A stretch of 64,000 bases of DNA. It comes from Acaryochloris sp. CCMEE 5410 (GTDB lineage: Bacteria; Cyanobacteriota; Cyanobacteriia; Thermosynechococcales; Thermosynechococcaceae). Below, one piece after another: positions 1 to 11,045 of this stretch; the first letter of the stretch is position 1; every line of letters starts with the position of its first letter. The stretch is from NCBI RefSeq assembly GCF_000238775.2, contig NZ_AFEJ02000001.1, positions 4,452,346 through 4,516,345 of the forward strand, in the 5' to 3' direction. The position numbers and the translations under genes are program-made. The notes below the pieces were generated by a model, which ran no database searches, was not told where the DNA came from, and was given only the letters and a program-made list of their open reading frames with translations.

Positions 1-56
1 TTTCGACCTTAGTGGTTGGAGGACTGCTCGTGATCTTTGGGTTGCTCTCTGCTTAG
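1..56 (+). CDS. 3' end of a membrane protein (partial)
   Basis: The codons from position 3 to the TAG at 54-56 read STLVVGGLLVIFGLLSA, a single hydrophobic helix ending at the stop. This looks like the last transmembrane segment of a polytopic membrane protein, for example a DMT/EamA-type transporter, but 17 residues cannot identify a family. The rest of the gene lies left of the window. It converges on the minus-strand VOC gene, 41 bases away. The assignment is an inference from hydrophobicity and the clean stop. Confidence 0.4.
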   Translation, partial: STLVVGGLLVIFGLLSA

Positions 57-97
57 AAAGGTATATGGTTTGGCTAGCAATCCCTCCAGTACTGGAG

Positions 98-493
98 TTA
101 AGAGGGTTTAGGGAAATAGCTAATAATCGATAACATCGCGCCTTGTGGATCTTGAATAATGGCAAAGCGGCCCACATTGGGAATGTCAGTTGGAAGTCTC
201 ATCACTGTTCCCCCAAGTTCTGTTGTGGTCTTGGCCGTTGCATCTACATCATCGACGGTGACATAAATGCCCCAGGTGGGTGGACAGCCGGCCGCCTCGT
301 CCGGTATGGGCATCAATCCTCCCCCCACTTCTTTCCCGTTAGACTGCAGTACCGTATACATCATGCCGGGCATGGGTTGATCCTGCATTTCCCAACCAAA
401 GAGCTGAGCATAAAAGGTCTGAGCTGCATCTGTATCTGTTGTCATCAGTTCGCACCAACTAAAAGTACCATGCTGTTCCCAAGGGTTAGCCAT
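98..493 (-). CDS. VOC family (glyoxalase/bleomycin-resistance fold) protein
   Basis: A 131-residue single-gene VOC protein. It starts MANPWEQHGTFSWCELMTTD and continues with the typical 'DTDAAQTFYAQLFGW' helix and a second beta-alpha-beta module ending 'FAIIQDPQGAMLSII', the two halves that build the metal-binding cup of glyoxalase-fold proteins. Families of this type act as lyases, dioxygenases or drug-binding proteins, and the substrate cannot be read from the sequence. The ATG at 493 has an AGGAG about 9 bases upstream. It stands alone: an insertion sequence lies upstream (rightward) and the convergent end of a membrane-protein gene lies downstream. It is clearly different from the second VOC gene at 22.7 kb. 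Confidence 0.85.
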   Translation of the reverse strand: MANPWEQHGTFSWCELMTTDTDAAQTFYAQLFGWEMQDQPMPGMMYTVLQSNGKEVGGGLMPIPDEAAGCPPTWGIYVTVDDVDATAKTTTELGGTVMRLPTDIPNVGRFAIIQDPQGAMLSIISYFPKPS

Positions 494-651
494 TATGTAA
501 TGCTCCTACAGACGTTGAAATACACTTTAGTAGTTTATATGTACTATTGTTGAAAACAAGTTAAGTTTTATCTAGCGTTCGAGAAGTGTGGATAAGCTTG
601 AATTTTCTTATATGTTGTCGCGAGATGTAACCCACTCAACTTCAAGGGTGG

Positions 652-1959
652 TAAGGGATCTACAAATAAATAAGGTACCCATCAATTGGGCACAATCTTG
701 ATATCCCATTTGGGTAACGCTTCAGAACATAGCCATTGTTGTTTGTAGGCTTCTAGCTCATCTGAGGGCACAGTAATGTTCTTTTCATAGGTGCCCTCAA
801 TCAAATGAACCAAAGGCTTCAATCCATTCCAGGTCATATTCGATGCCCACTGGACAGCCGTATCAATGGAGTTGAGGATAGTGCCATTCCAATATTGTTC
901 CAAGGCTGCCCAACATCGCTCAATCGGATTGTATTTGCTGTGATAGGGCGGATAGTAAATCAGATGAACCGATAATCGTGTCATTTGGACAAACTCAACC
1001 ATACGCTTGATAAATTGTGTGCGGTTACTGCGCACTGCAGAGCCGCCATCAAGGTTAATTTCTAATCCCTCTATCTGAGGATAGTTATCGTGATGTTCGC
1101 GCCACCAAGCCTCTAAACAATCAACAATAAAATCAGTAGTTTCAGCAGACTGACCAAAGTAAATTGACAGTTGCCCTGCGAGCACATCGAGAATCCCGAA
1201 GGGTACCAAAATAGCGTCCCAATGGTCATCATGGTCATTGGCTTTTGTCGCGTCTAGGGTACGAGCTTTGCCGCCACGAGAGAGGTTGCCAATTTTAACT
1301 TTGGCTTTGCTATCAATCGAGATGCGCAATAGGTTGGGGGCCGCATCGGCAGCATAATTGGCTTGAGCGACATTTGCGAAAATCGCATCGGTTTGCGGCA
1401 GTTTTTTCAGGGGTTTAACTTTTTGGGTTTTTAAGCGATAACCCATTCGATTCAATAGATTGCCGATGGTTTGACGGGTTGGTAATGCCTCATCGCTGTA
1501 GCCTTTCTCCTCAATCAATGCCTCACGCACGGCCCTGGCACTGATACGGGTGTAGTACAACGTTGATTTGAACTTCGGATCAGCTTGGGCTTCACCATCA
1601 ACTAAATCCCGAATGTCAGTTGCTAAATGGGGTAGTTTCGTTTCGCTAAGCTGACGACCTCGGGCTTGATAGTTGTCAACGCATCTAATGCCAGTCCGTC
1701 GTTCATCAAGGCCCAGTTGAACACTGGTACGTCTCCAACCTAAATGACGCTCAGCTTTGCGGGCAGAGCCGTCCAGGTAGTCTTCAGCCACTTTTGCCAT
1801 GAATGCTCGCTTGTGTGGGCCTGTCAGTTTCTTGGCGGCATCTCGAAACGTCTCTTTTATAGGGGCATCTAGCATCAGATATCCTCAAAACAATCGGTCA
1901 ATCATGTATTGACTTGTTTCTTAGATTCGCAGGTACTTTATTTCTTGGCAAGTCCCTAA
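652..1959 (-). mobile_element. ISAzo13-like insertion sequence
   Basis: A 1.3-kb element containing one transposase gene. I aligned the two flanks by hand: positions 652-679 and the reverse complement of 1932-1959 match at 21 of 28 positions, with a strong inner block of 13/15 (665-679 against 1932-1946) and a shared AGGGA/TCCCT near the outer edge. These look like imperfect terminal inverted repeats. I could not see a convincing target-site duplication, so the exact ends may be off by a few bases. The left repeat abuts the transposase stop codon. Confidence 0.7.
682..1875 (-). CDS. ISAzo13-type transposase
   Basis: A 397-residue intact transposase. It has the ISAzo13-family pattern: an N-terminal DNA-binding region rich in basic residues (residues 1-110, 'ERHLGWRRTSVQLGLDERR'), then a DDE-type core with 'RISIDSKAKVKIG' (first Asp), 'INLDGGSAVRSNRTQF' (second Asp) and 'YHSKYNPIERCWAALEQYW' (Glu). 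It would catalyse cut-and-paste or replicative movement of the element whose ends lie at about 652 and 1959. The reading frame is uninterrupted and near the usual length for the family, so the copy may still be active. The family name rests on remembered motifs, not a search. Confidence 0.85.
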   Translation of the reverse strand: MLDAPIKETFRDAAKKLTGPHKRAFMAKVAEDYLDGSARKAERHLGWRRTSVQLGLDERRTGIRCVDNYQARGRQLSETKLPHLATDIRDLVDGEAQADPKFKSTLYYTRISARAVREALIEEKGYSDEALPTRQTIGNLLNRMGYRLKTQKVKPLKKLPQTDAIFANVAQANYAADAAPNLLRISIDSKAKVKIGNLSRGGKARTLDATKANDHDDHWDAILVPFGILDVLAGQLSIYFGQSAETTDFIVDCLEAWWREHHDNYPQIEGLEINLDGGSAVRSNRTQFIKRMVEFVQMTRLSVHLIYYPPYHSKYNPIERCWAALEQYWNGTILNSIDTAVQWASNMTWNGLKPLVHLIEGTYEKNITVPSDELEAYKQQWLCSEALPKWDIKIVPN

Positions 1960-2197
1960 ATGGTCTAAGACTTCACTCTTTGCGAGGTAAGGCAACTGAT
2001 AACGCATAAGATAAACGTCTGGCGGTTGTGTTTCATCCATATGTTCTAATCAGTCAAATGGCTTATGCGACGTGACCTCTTTGGTACTAGCTATCTAGTT
2101 ACGCGGTCCTGCAACTTCGGTTGAATGTAGTAATATCATGTTCAACGAGATTAGAAGCCATCAATCGCTCTGTTTTTTGTCGCCAGACCAGTTGTCG
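1960..2197. other. intergenic, nothing recognised
   Basis: This stretch lies between the insertion sequence and the end of the exoprotein gene. I see no open frame with a start, no tRNA shape and no strong hairpin. Confidence 0.5.
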
Positions 2198-4777
2198 TTA
2201 GCAGTGAGAAATAGGGTGACTGGAATGCAGTGGTATCAGTTGCGTCGTTCCAGCCGTTAATACAATACGTCCTTGTTCATCACGAGCCCAGCTTTGGGCC
2301 TCAACTATGTTGGCTTGAGTCTTTGTAGCAGGTGGCTGTCTGGAGGGTTGTATCGGAGTGAGCTTAAATTTGCTCACATTTTTAGACGTAAAAGATTTGG
2401 AGTTTAATGATGGAGAGTTGCGCAAGTCGTGCCATATAGCAGGTGCTGTTTGCAGTTGACTGGGACTTAATGGGACTCCTCCATGCCCAACGTCCACGAA
2501 CGTGCTATTCCCTAATGCCTGACCAGGACGGCATCCCCGTTCGATGGTTTGAGAAGCTTCGACTGTCTCGGGCAGATCCGTCAAACTGTCACTAGGATCA
2601 ATTTCAGGATTGTTCACTTCAACGATGCCGTTGAGAGTTGGGTCATTTTGGGAAATGGCAGTGATGTCGCTGAATACAGTTGGCTGATTGTTAACCTCTA
2701 ATCCAAACAAGCCTTGAGTGGTAATTGAGATTTTGCCACCTCGCCCAGACGTTGCATTTGCCAAAATATCGCTATTTTCAGTCGGTAAAGCCACAATCAA
2801 AGCAGCATCAATATTAATATTGCCGCCATCACCAGGGCCATTGGCTGTGGCAGAAATCAAGCTATTATTCCGCATCACCAAAGCATTACTGATATGTAAA
2901 TCGATATCACCACCATTCCCAGAGATTGTGGATGCCGTGATGCCTCCTTGGTTGGCTAGGAAGATGCGATCAGCAACTATTTGCAAAGTTCCAGCATTCC
3001 CTGGTCCATCATTTCTGACACTGACAGAAGCGCCATTCGTAATCCGTAGATCTGGGGTATTAATCTTGAGGTTCCCAGATCTTCCTGTTGGAATAGGGGG
3101 TAGTCCAAAAGCAGCGCGTAACTCAGGACTAACAAGACTCCCAGAAGCAACAATTAGGCTACCTCCACGACCTGATGGCGCTCGGCCATTAACCTCAATA
3201 GATTCTGTGGCATTGATCGTTACGCTTCCTGCCGTACCATTTGCAAACGTTGAAGAATCTACTCTGGCACCATCTTTGATGACCAACCGTTTTGTATGAA
3301 TGGTTAAGTCACCTGCAGTACCACTTGCCAGACTAGGAGCTGTTACAGCACTGACTGAAAACAATTTAGGATCTATGCCAACAATCTCAATTAGTTCCGA
3401 GACAGACAGCGTTAGATTTCCTCCGTTGCCACTACTTAAGGTTGCGGATGTTACTAAGCCACCTGCACTTACCCTAAGGTTTGGAGTCGAAATAAATGCA
3501 TTTCCAGCGTTCCCCGATCCAGAAGTGTTGGTACTTAGCAGGCTAATCAAACTTGGATTTAAGGGTGAAGAGCCAAGGACGGCTATGGAATCAGTGGCAT
3601 TAATGTTTAAAGTCCCCCCTGTGCCAGAGCCAATAGTACTGACAGAAATGAGTCCCCCTTCTTTAAGAACCAGTTTGGGAGTGGATAATGCAATGTCGCT
3701 ACCACGACCAGTCGTCAAAGTGGTGGCCGTAAGGCCGCTGCGGATATTAGTTTTGGGATTAGCACCAGTCAGATCAATCGCATCAGAGGCGTTAATAACC
3801 AAACTCCGTCCAGCCTGATTCCCCCGATTTTGAATCCGAAGAAGTGAACCATCCGTTAAAGACACACGATTGCCTTGTACATGAATGGAGCCTGTAGGAC
3901 TACCGTTGAAACCGCTACCATCGACTAAGGTTTGTTGAGAAAGTTGGATATCACCAAATCTTTGAACATTTTGGTAACTAAAACTCCACCCGAACGAAGA
4001 AAGTTGTATAGGGACAAAACCGGTCTGTACCCCTCCAAGGTGAATACTTCCCCCTGGTGCCGTGAGTACTTTACCGTTCAGATGCAGAGTATTACCAAGA
4101 AGTGCCAAAGTTTTGGTTGGTTTGACGGTTAAATCAAATTGACGACTTCCAGTCCGTTGCGAGAGAGGAAACAGTGGGTTTGTTGATATCAGCTGATGTC
4201 CTGAACCTTGAGCAATGATTTTTGCAGATTGATCATTGAACTGTAAGCCTAACGGCACCCTAATCGATAGTGGGGGAGGAGCTTTAGGATTGGCTGCACT
4301 ATACTCAGCGTTGTGCTCAAAAATGAGGTTAGTTGCAGTGGTGGCAATAAAAGAGCCATTGAGATCCAAGGAGGCATGTGGTCCAAAATAGATACCTGAT
4401 GGATTCATCAAGAAGAGGTCTGCATTACCTACAACGCCTAAGGTGCCATTGATTGTTGTGAACCTTCCACCAGTGATACGGGTTAGAATCATGTCAATTG
4501 CTGTTGGGGGGGTGAAGTAGGCTGATTGCCCTGGTGAAATATTTAAGTTCTGAAGACTATGGAATAAGAGTTTCCCTCTAGAAGCGCCACCTTTAATGAT
4601 GAAACGATTATTCTGTGGTTCAACGATAGAGTGTTCGTTAACTAAAGATTGGTCTGGCGTTATTTGAGCATTACTAGGTAAAAGAAATAGGCTCCAAATT
4701 GCTACAGCCTTGATCCATGGAACTAACGTCTTTATCCTTACCCACTTTAATGCGGGTAGATATCTAAGCTGCAGCAT
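2198..4777 (-). CDS. filamentous haemagglutinin-type secreted exoprotein (TPS domain)
   Basis: An 859-residue beta-helix exoprotein. Residues 1-38 form a signal peptide (hydrophobic 'AVAIWSLFLLPSNAQ'). Residues about 40-160 match the two-partner secretion domain: 'SRGKLLFHSLQNLNISPGQS', 'ILTRITGGRFTTINGTLGV' and the hallmark 'ADLFLMNPSGIYFG' (the NPNG-like motif). The rest is imperfect beta-helical repeats with 'GSGTGGTLNINATDSI'-type units. Such TpsA proteins are carried across the outer membrane by an Omp85-like TpsB partner and serve in adhesion or surface contact. No TpsB gene is present in the window. The gene is monocistronic, with 313 bases without a gene upstream. Confidence 0.9.
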   Translation of the reverse strand: MLQLRYLPALKWVRIKTLVPWIKAVAIWSLFLLPSNAQITPDQSLVNEHSIVEPQNNRFIIKGGASRGKLLFHSLQNLNISPGQSAYFTPPTAIDMILTRITGGRFTTINGTLGVVGNADLFLMNPSGIYFGPHASLDLNGSFIATTATNLIFEHNAEYSAANPKAPPPLSIRVPLGLQFNDQSAKIIAQGSGHQLISTNPLFPLSQRTGSRQFDLTVKPTKTLALLGNTLHLNGKVLTAPGGSIHLGGVQTGFVPIQLSSFGWSFSYQNVQRFGDIQLSQQTLVDGSGFNGSPTGSIHVQGNRVSLTDGSLLRIQNRGNQAGRSLVINASDAIDLTGANPKTNIRSGLTATTLTTGRGSDIALSTPKLVLKEGGLISVSTIGSGTGGTLNINATDSIAVLGSSPLNPSLISLLSTNTSGSGNAGNAFISTPNLRVSAGGLVTSATLSSGNGGNLTLSVSELIEIVGIDPKLFSVSAVTAPSLASGTAGDLTIHTKRLVIKDGARVDSSTFANGTAGSVTINATESIEVNGRAPSGRGGSLIVASGSLVSPELRAAFGLPPIPTGRSGNLKINTPDLRITNGASVSVRNDGPGNAGTLQIVADRIFLANQGGITASTISGNGGDIDLHISNALVMRNNSLISATANGPGDGGNINIDAALIVALPTENSDILANATSGRGGKISITTQGLFGLEVNNQPTVFSDITAISQNDPTLNGIVEVNNPEIDPSDSLTDLPETVEASQTIERGCRPGQALGNSTFVDVGHGGVPLSPSQLQTAPAIWHDLRNSPSLNSKSFTSKNVSKFKLTPIQPSRQPPATKTQANIVEAQSWARDEQGRIVLTAGTTQLIPLHSSHPISHC

Positions 4778-5090
4778 CTATGCGTTTCGGAGAAACTACC
4801 TACAGGAGATATCGGTTAATGCTGAGGCACTTACTTAGTGATTAACGAAAATTTATGATGGAAAAGCTGAGTCTTCAGATTCGTGAACTTTAACCTTTAG
4901 TCACATTGCACAATTAACCCGTGATTCTCTTTGCTTAGCATCATGTATATAGATGCAACAAACCGACTCCCGCTTGCCGAAATGGTGCTTGTCCCGGCAT
5001 CCTGCCGTCAGTCCTCACATGGATCAGATCGGTTGATTATTTAGTGGTGGGAGTTGCTTTGAGATAGCAGTACAGAAATAGAAGCTAGAC
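4778..5090. other. intergenic, upstream region of the exoprotein gene
   Basis: This 313-base stretch presumably holds the exoprotein promoter and the 3' end of the GGDEF transcript. The 63-codon frame at 5024-5215 overlaps the GGDEF gene in another frame and is not credible as a gene. I see no RNA gene here. Confidence 0.5.
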
Positions 5091-5762
5091 TTATCGGCCC
5101 CCTTCTTGAAGAATGACGCGGTTGCCGCCAGCTCTTTGGGCTTGGCGGAGAGATTGTTCGGCGGCAGCGATGAAATTAACTGGAGATAACTTTGGGGTTG
5201 GCACAATCGTCGCAATCCCCAAACTTAAGGTAATGGCTTGGTCTGGTAAAGGAGAAGTCGGACTGTCCTTTAGCGCTTTGACCCGGAGCCGAATTTTCTT
5301 GGCGATACAGGCTGCTTCATCAATGGAGGTTTGAGGGAGCAGGACCGCGAAGGTATCGCCATGATAGCGGGCCAGCATATCTGTAGAGCGCTCAATATTG
5401 GCTTGAATGACTTTAATCACTTGTCCAATATAGGTGTTGCAGGCTGAGTCACCATATTGTCGGCGCAAGCGGTCAAAGTCATCTACTTCACATAGAAATA
5501 GAGATAAAGGCTGTCGGTCTTGCTCCAAACGTTGCCAGATACTATCTAATCGGGTATCAAAATGAGAACGAAGTGAGACTTGCACCACACTTTTGCGAGT
5601 CCATCGCTGCTTCACTTGCCGATAGAGACGTTTGGGCTGAAGGGTTTGCCATAATTTCAGGGGCAATGATTTCAGCGCAAAAGCCTTGGGTTGCTGCAAC
5701 GGTTCAAATGAATCTGTTGGTTCTGACAAATCATTTGAATAAAAAGGAGGTTGAAAAGACAC
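5091..5762 (-). CDS. GGDEF-domain protein with degenerate active site
   Basis: A 223-residue protein. Residues 1-65 are a basic leader without a recognised sensor domain. Residues about 75-220 form a GGDEF fold: 'LSLFLCEVDDFDRLRRQYGD', then 'DMLARYHGDTFAVLLPQTS', and the C-terminal 'LSLGIATIVPTP...AAAEQSLRQAQRAGGNRV'. In active diguanylate cyclases the signature loop is GG(D/E)EF. Here it reads HGDTF, so the first Gly and the catalytic Glu are replaced. The upstream metal-binding Asp (in 'CEVDDFD') is kept. I infer that it is a poor or inactive cyclase, perhaps a GTP- or c-di-GMP-sensing protein. It has no operon partner. Confidence 0.8.
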   Translation of the reverse strand: MSFQPPFYSNDLSEPTDSFEPLQQPKAFALKSLPLKLWQTLQPKRLYRQVKQRWTRKSVVQVSLRSHFDTRLDSIWQRLEQDRQPLSLFLCEVDDFDRLRRQYGDSACNTYIGQVIKVIQANIERSTDMLARYHGDTFAVLLPQTSIDEAACIAKKIRLRVKALKDSPTSPLPDQAITLSLGIATIVPTPKLSPVNFIAAAEQSLRQAQRAGGNRVILQEGGR

Positions 5763-6528
5763 TCTGGTACTCCATAGAGCTGAATCGAAGCTGAATCGCC
5801 AACTTCCTCATCATTTGGATAAAGTTAACCAGGTATCTTGCTTCAAAGAGAACCTAGTATCTATGGCCTTTCTCCCCTAAGGTCATAGAAACCGTTGACT
5901 CGCAGTTAGCAATATCAACGTGCATATCGAGGAAGAACCGATTCTAAACGGTCTGAAAGCTATAAGGAATGGCTGTTTAACAGCCAAAGACGTAGTATTA
6001 CGACTGAAAATGCAAATCTATCTTAGCGCAACAACGGCTGAAGTTTGATAATTCCTGTGACAAAAGTTTTGGATGGCCAATTTTATTCATTTTGGTGAAA
6101 AATGCCTCGTCCTAAGAAGGATTAATGCTTGACGATTGGCTTTTGTAGTATTTTGTAGTACAATTAATTATGATTGTCTTAAGCTTTGCAAAATCAACAT
6201 GGTTAAGTGTATTTACGCCTGCATAATTCCCAAAAATGAGCGAGATAGTAACAATATGCAGAAAAATCTTGATAATCAAGGTTAACGGTTATTTAAGGCC
6301 TTCTAGCGTTACTAGTTAAAGATAGCTATACACTCTAAACTTGATCACCGATACGAAGATTAGATTAGTATGCATTTCCTGCATGGATATTTGTGGCTCT
6401 TCTGACCCTATAAAGCTAATAGAATGCCTTGAATGTAGAAAAATCTCAATATTTTCGGTTCTATACTTATTTATTTCAACCATCAGCCTGAGTCTCAAAG
6501 AAATAGATCAATTAGTTAGTAGAAAAAG
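5763..6528. other. 766-base gene-free region
   Basis: AT-rich stretch between the divergent GGDEF and NADAR genes. It contains a hairpin GGCTGT-TTA-ACAGCC near 5972-5986, an imperfect 11-bp inverted repeat near 5861-5890 (one mismatch), and a TTTTGTAGTA direct repeat near 6144-6164. The short frames at 6316-6498 and 6341-6601 have no credible ribosome site or composition. I see no tRNA. Confidence 0.5.
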
Positions 6529-6969
6529 ATGGCAATTTACTTCTATTCAAGTAGAGAGAAGCCCTATGGTTGTTTTTCTAATTTTTCAGCCCATGGGTTG
6601 ACCCTAGATGGCGTTTGGTGGCCAACGAGTGAACATTATTTCCAAGCTCAAAAATTTGTAGGCACTCCCCATGCGGACCAAATCCGTCAGGTGAAATTGC
6701 CTAAGGATGCGGCTCGTCTAGGAAGACAGCGGACTCGACCCCTACGGCCTGACTGGGAAGCCGTAAAAGATGATGTCATGCGTCAAGCGGTGCTGTGTAA
6801 ATTTGAGACCCATGCAGATATCCGAGACATTTTATTGTCAACGGGTCATCAAGACTTGGTTGAGAATGCGCCTGGAGATTATTACTGGGGCTGTGGCCAG
6901 AATGGCACAGGTAAAAATATGCTGGGGAAAATTTTGATGGAAGTGCGAGAGAGATTGCGGGCGGGTTAG
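6529..6969 (+). CDS. NADAR family N-glycosidase (YbiA-like)
   Basis: A 146-residue single-domain protein of the NADAR/YbiA family, which hydrolyses N-glycosidic bonds such as those in damaged riboflavin intermediates or ADP-ribosyl groups. Family landmarks are 'FYSSREKPYGCFSNFSAHG' at the N-terminus, 'WWPTSEHYFQAQKF' (with the catalytic-region Glu), 'VMRQAVLCKFETHADIRDIL' and 'PGDYYWGCGQNGTGKNMLGKILMEVRERL' at the C-terminus. The length is normal. It is followed after 20 bases by a GNAT acetyltransferase on the same strand, so the two are probably co-transcribed. The exact substrate is unknown. Confidence 0.9.
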   Translation: MAIYFYSSREKPYGCFSNFSAHGLTLDGVWWPTSEHYFQAQKFVGTPHADQIRQVKLPKDAARLGRQRTRPLRPDWEAVKDDVMRQAVLCKFETHADIRDILLSTGHQDLVENAPGDYYWGCGQNGTGKNMLGKILMEVRERLRAG

Positions 6970-6989
6970 CGCGATGGCGGCTTGAGGTG

Positions 6990-7826
6990 ATGAAATTAAT
7001 CCTGTTTGAAGATGCTGTAGCGTTTTGCGATCGCACCCAACCTTACTTACTGCGCTATCCCGCTGAACATAATCTGCTGCTGGGGATTCAAAGTGCTCTG
7101 GTGCGGGTGCCAGAAGCGTTTACCACGTCCCCCGATCTATTTTTGGTGGAATCGGCAGGAGAGATTCAGGCCGTGGGGATGCGAACTCCTCCTTACAATT
7201 TGGTGCTGTCCAAGGTCCAGAATTTAAGCGCCGTAGAAATCATTGTGGACTATTTTCAGCAGGCTGAGACCGCTCTAGCTGGTATCAATAGTTTTATTCG
7301 TGAAGCCCAAGCTTTTTCTCAGGCTTGGCAGTCCCACACGGGACAATCCAGCACCTTAAAGATGCACTTGCGGATTCACCAATTGACCCAAGTCCATCGA
7401 CCAATGTCGGTTCAAGGCTATTTACGGAAGGCAACGAGACGCGATCGCAAACAGCTGTTGGAATGGTCAGAGGCGTTTTCTTTGGAAACCTTTGGTGCCC
7501 TGGAAACGGATATTGAACGCATTCTGGATTTGCAGATCAAACGGCAAGACCTGTATGTGTGGTGCGATCGCAAACAGGTTTCGATGGTGGTAGGACGGGT
7601 GTCTCAACCAGGAGGGGGCCGCATTGGCCCGGTCTATACGCCTCCAGACTGTCGGCGACGGGGATATGCGACAGCCTGTGTTGCGGCCGTGAGCCAAATG
7701 CTGCTTGATCGCGGTGCCCAGCGTTGCTGTCTGTTTACCGATATTACGAATCCGACGTCCAACCATATCTATCAAACCATTGGGTATGAAGCCGTTTGTG
7801 ACTGGTATGACTATCGTTTTGCCTAA
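6990..7826 (+). CDS. GNAT family N-acetyltransferase
   Basis: A 278-residue protein with an N-terminal half of unknown fold (residues 1-135) and a C-terminal GNAT domain (about 140-278). The acetyl-CoA loop is visible as 'GPVYTPPDCRRRGYATACVAAVSQ', which is the R/Q-x-x-G-x-G/A pattern, followed by 'CCLFTDITNPTSNHIYQTIGYEAVCDW', typical of the last strands. This two-part layout is common in bacterial GNATs annotated as acting on small molecules. I chose the ATG at 6990 over the GTG three bases earlier. It probably shares a transcript with the NADAR gene. The substrate is unknown. Confidence 0.85.
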   Translation: MKLILFEDAVAFCDRTQPYLLRYPAEHNLLLGIQSALVRVPEAFTTSPDLFLVESAGEIQAVGMRTPPYNLVLSKVQNLSAVEIIVDYFQQAETALAGINSFIREAQAFSQAWQSHTGQSSTLKMHLRIHQLTQVHRPMSVQGYLRKATRRDRKQLLEWSEAFSLETFGALETDIERILDLQIKRQDLYVWCDRKQVSMVVGRVSQPGGGRIGPVYTPPDCRRRGYATACVAAVSQMLLDRGAQRCCLFTDITNPTSNHIYQTIGYEAVCDWYDYRFA

Positions 7827-7900
7827 CGAGCTGTTTGAGGGCCTTTAATAGGTTTTTCAATAGGTTAGGTTCTGAATGGCAGTCTGAATGGGTAGGTAAC

Positions 7901-8326
7901 CTATTCATCGGTGTGACAGCATTCGCAATAGCCATGCACGGTGATCTCATAGCTCTTCACCTGTAGCCCTGAACGCAATCCCTGAAAATTGGGTGTCTGG
8001 AATTGTTCCCAGGGAATATCTTCCACTTCACCGCAAGACTGACATCGAAAATGGTGGTGGGGGTCAATATTGGCGTCATAACGACAAACGCCTTCTTCCA
8101 AGAGCACCTCACGCACCAGCCCCACATCTCTCAGGGCTTGGAGGGTTTTATAGATCGTGGCCTGAGAAGAGGTGGGCGCCTCTTGGTTTAAATCGCTCAA
8201 AAGTTGTTCTGCAGTGGGATGATCAGAACGGGCCAGTAAATCTGCATAGACGGCAAAGCGTTGAGGGGTGACTCTTACCCCTTTGGCCTTCAGGGTTTGG
8301 ATAATACTATCCGCTTGTCGTTGCAT
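7901..8326 (-). CDS. Fur/PerR family metalloregulator
   Basis: A 141-residue Fur-family repressor. An N-terminal winged helix (residues 1-85: 'GVRVTPQRFAVYADLLARSD', 'SSQATIYKTLQALRDVGLVR') is followed by the metal site 'YDANIDPHHHFRCQSCGEVEDI' and a C-terminal 'CECCH', the two CxxC pairs that bind structural zinc. The open frame can be extended to a TTG at 8341, but that stretch encodes the ribosome site itself (GGAGGAGGT just before ATG). The ATG at 8326 is therefore the real start. It is divergent from katG, about 395 bases away, which suggests a peroxide-sensing PerR role. Function as PerR rather than Fur or Zur is inferred from context. Confidence 0.9.
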   Translation of the reverse strand: MQRQADSIIQTLKAKGVRVTPQRFAVYADLLARSDHPTAEQLLSDLNQEAPTSSQATIYKTLQALRDVGLVREVLLEEGVCRYDANIDPHHHFRCQSCGEVEDIPWEQFQTPNFQGLRSGLQVKSYEITVHGYCECCHTDE

Positions 8327-8480
8327 GTATACCTCCTCCAATGTGCCAACCTCATACGGTTGGAGACATCTGGTTTTCAGCGACCTTAGTACCTAAACTA
8401 GCACTCTAAGATACGAGTCGTCCATTTTTAGAATTCACTCATATAACTAAGTAATTATCCTCATTGTTTTATTCTTAAAA

Positions 8481-8493
8481 CAGAATTATTCTG
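8481..8493. promoter_or_regulatory. candidate Fur/PerR-type operator
   Basis: A perfect 6-1-6 palindrome, CAGAAT-T-ATTCTG, sits in the AT-rich region between the Fur-family gene and katG. PerR and Fur boxes are AT-rich inverted repeats of this general kind. The assignment is inference from position and symmetry, not a match to a verified cyanobacterial box. Confidence 0.35.
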
Positions 8494-8499
8494 AGATAA

Positions 8500-10920
<2,421 letters not shown>

Positions 10921-10957
10921 TCTTGATCGAGCTTTCGTCTTAGGTGAAAGACCCTGA

Positions 10958-10998
10958 TTTTACGGTCCTGTAGGAGAGATTCTTGCAGGACTGTAAAA
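10958..10998. terminator. hairpin between convergent katG and usp
   Basis: Inverted repeat of 13 bases with one mismatch (TTTTACGGTCCTG at 10958-10970 against 10986-10998). It lies 38 bases after the katG stop and 48 bases after the end of the opposing stress-protein gene. There is no U-run on either strand, so it may be a bidirectional processing or weak terminator structure. Confidence 0.45.
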
Positions 10999-11045
10999 CA
11001 ACGGGTTGACTAAAACTTTTACAGAGATTGGGGAAGACCTGCACC

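Noticed and set aside
2718..3818. Two long plus-strand frames opposite the exoprotein gene
   Set aside because: They are antisense shadows of the repetitive beta-helix gene. They have no ribosome site, and their Pro/Ala/Val-rich translation is typical of complement-strand frames.
6147..6163. GTA-N8-TAC motif as an NtcA site
   Set aside because: The motif is present within the TTTTGTAGTA repeat, but there is no TA-N3-T box at about 22 bases on either strand.
8327..8341. TTG start of the Fur-family gene at 8341
   Set aside because: The five codons before the ATG at 8326 contain the GGAGGAGGT ribosome site itself, so this cannot be the real start.
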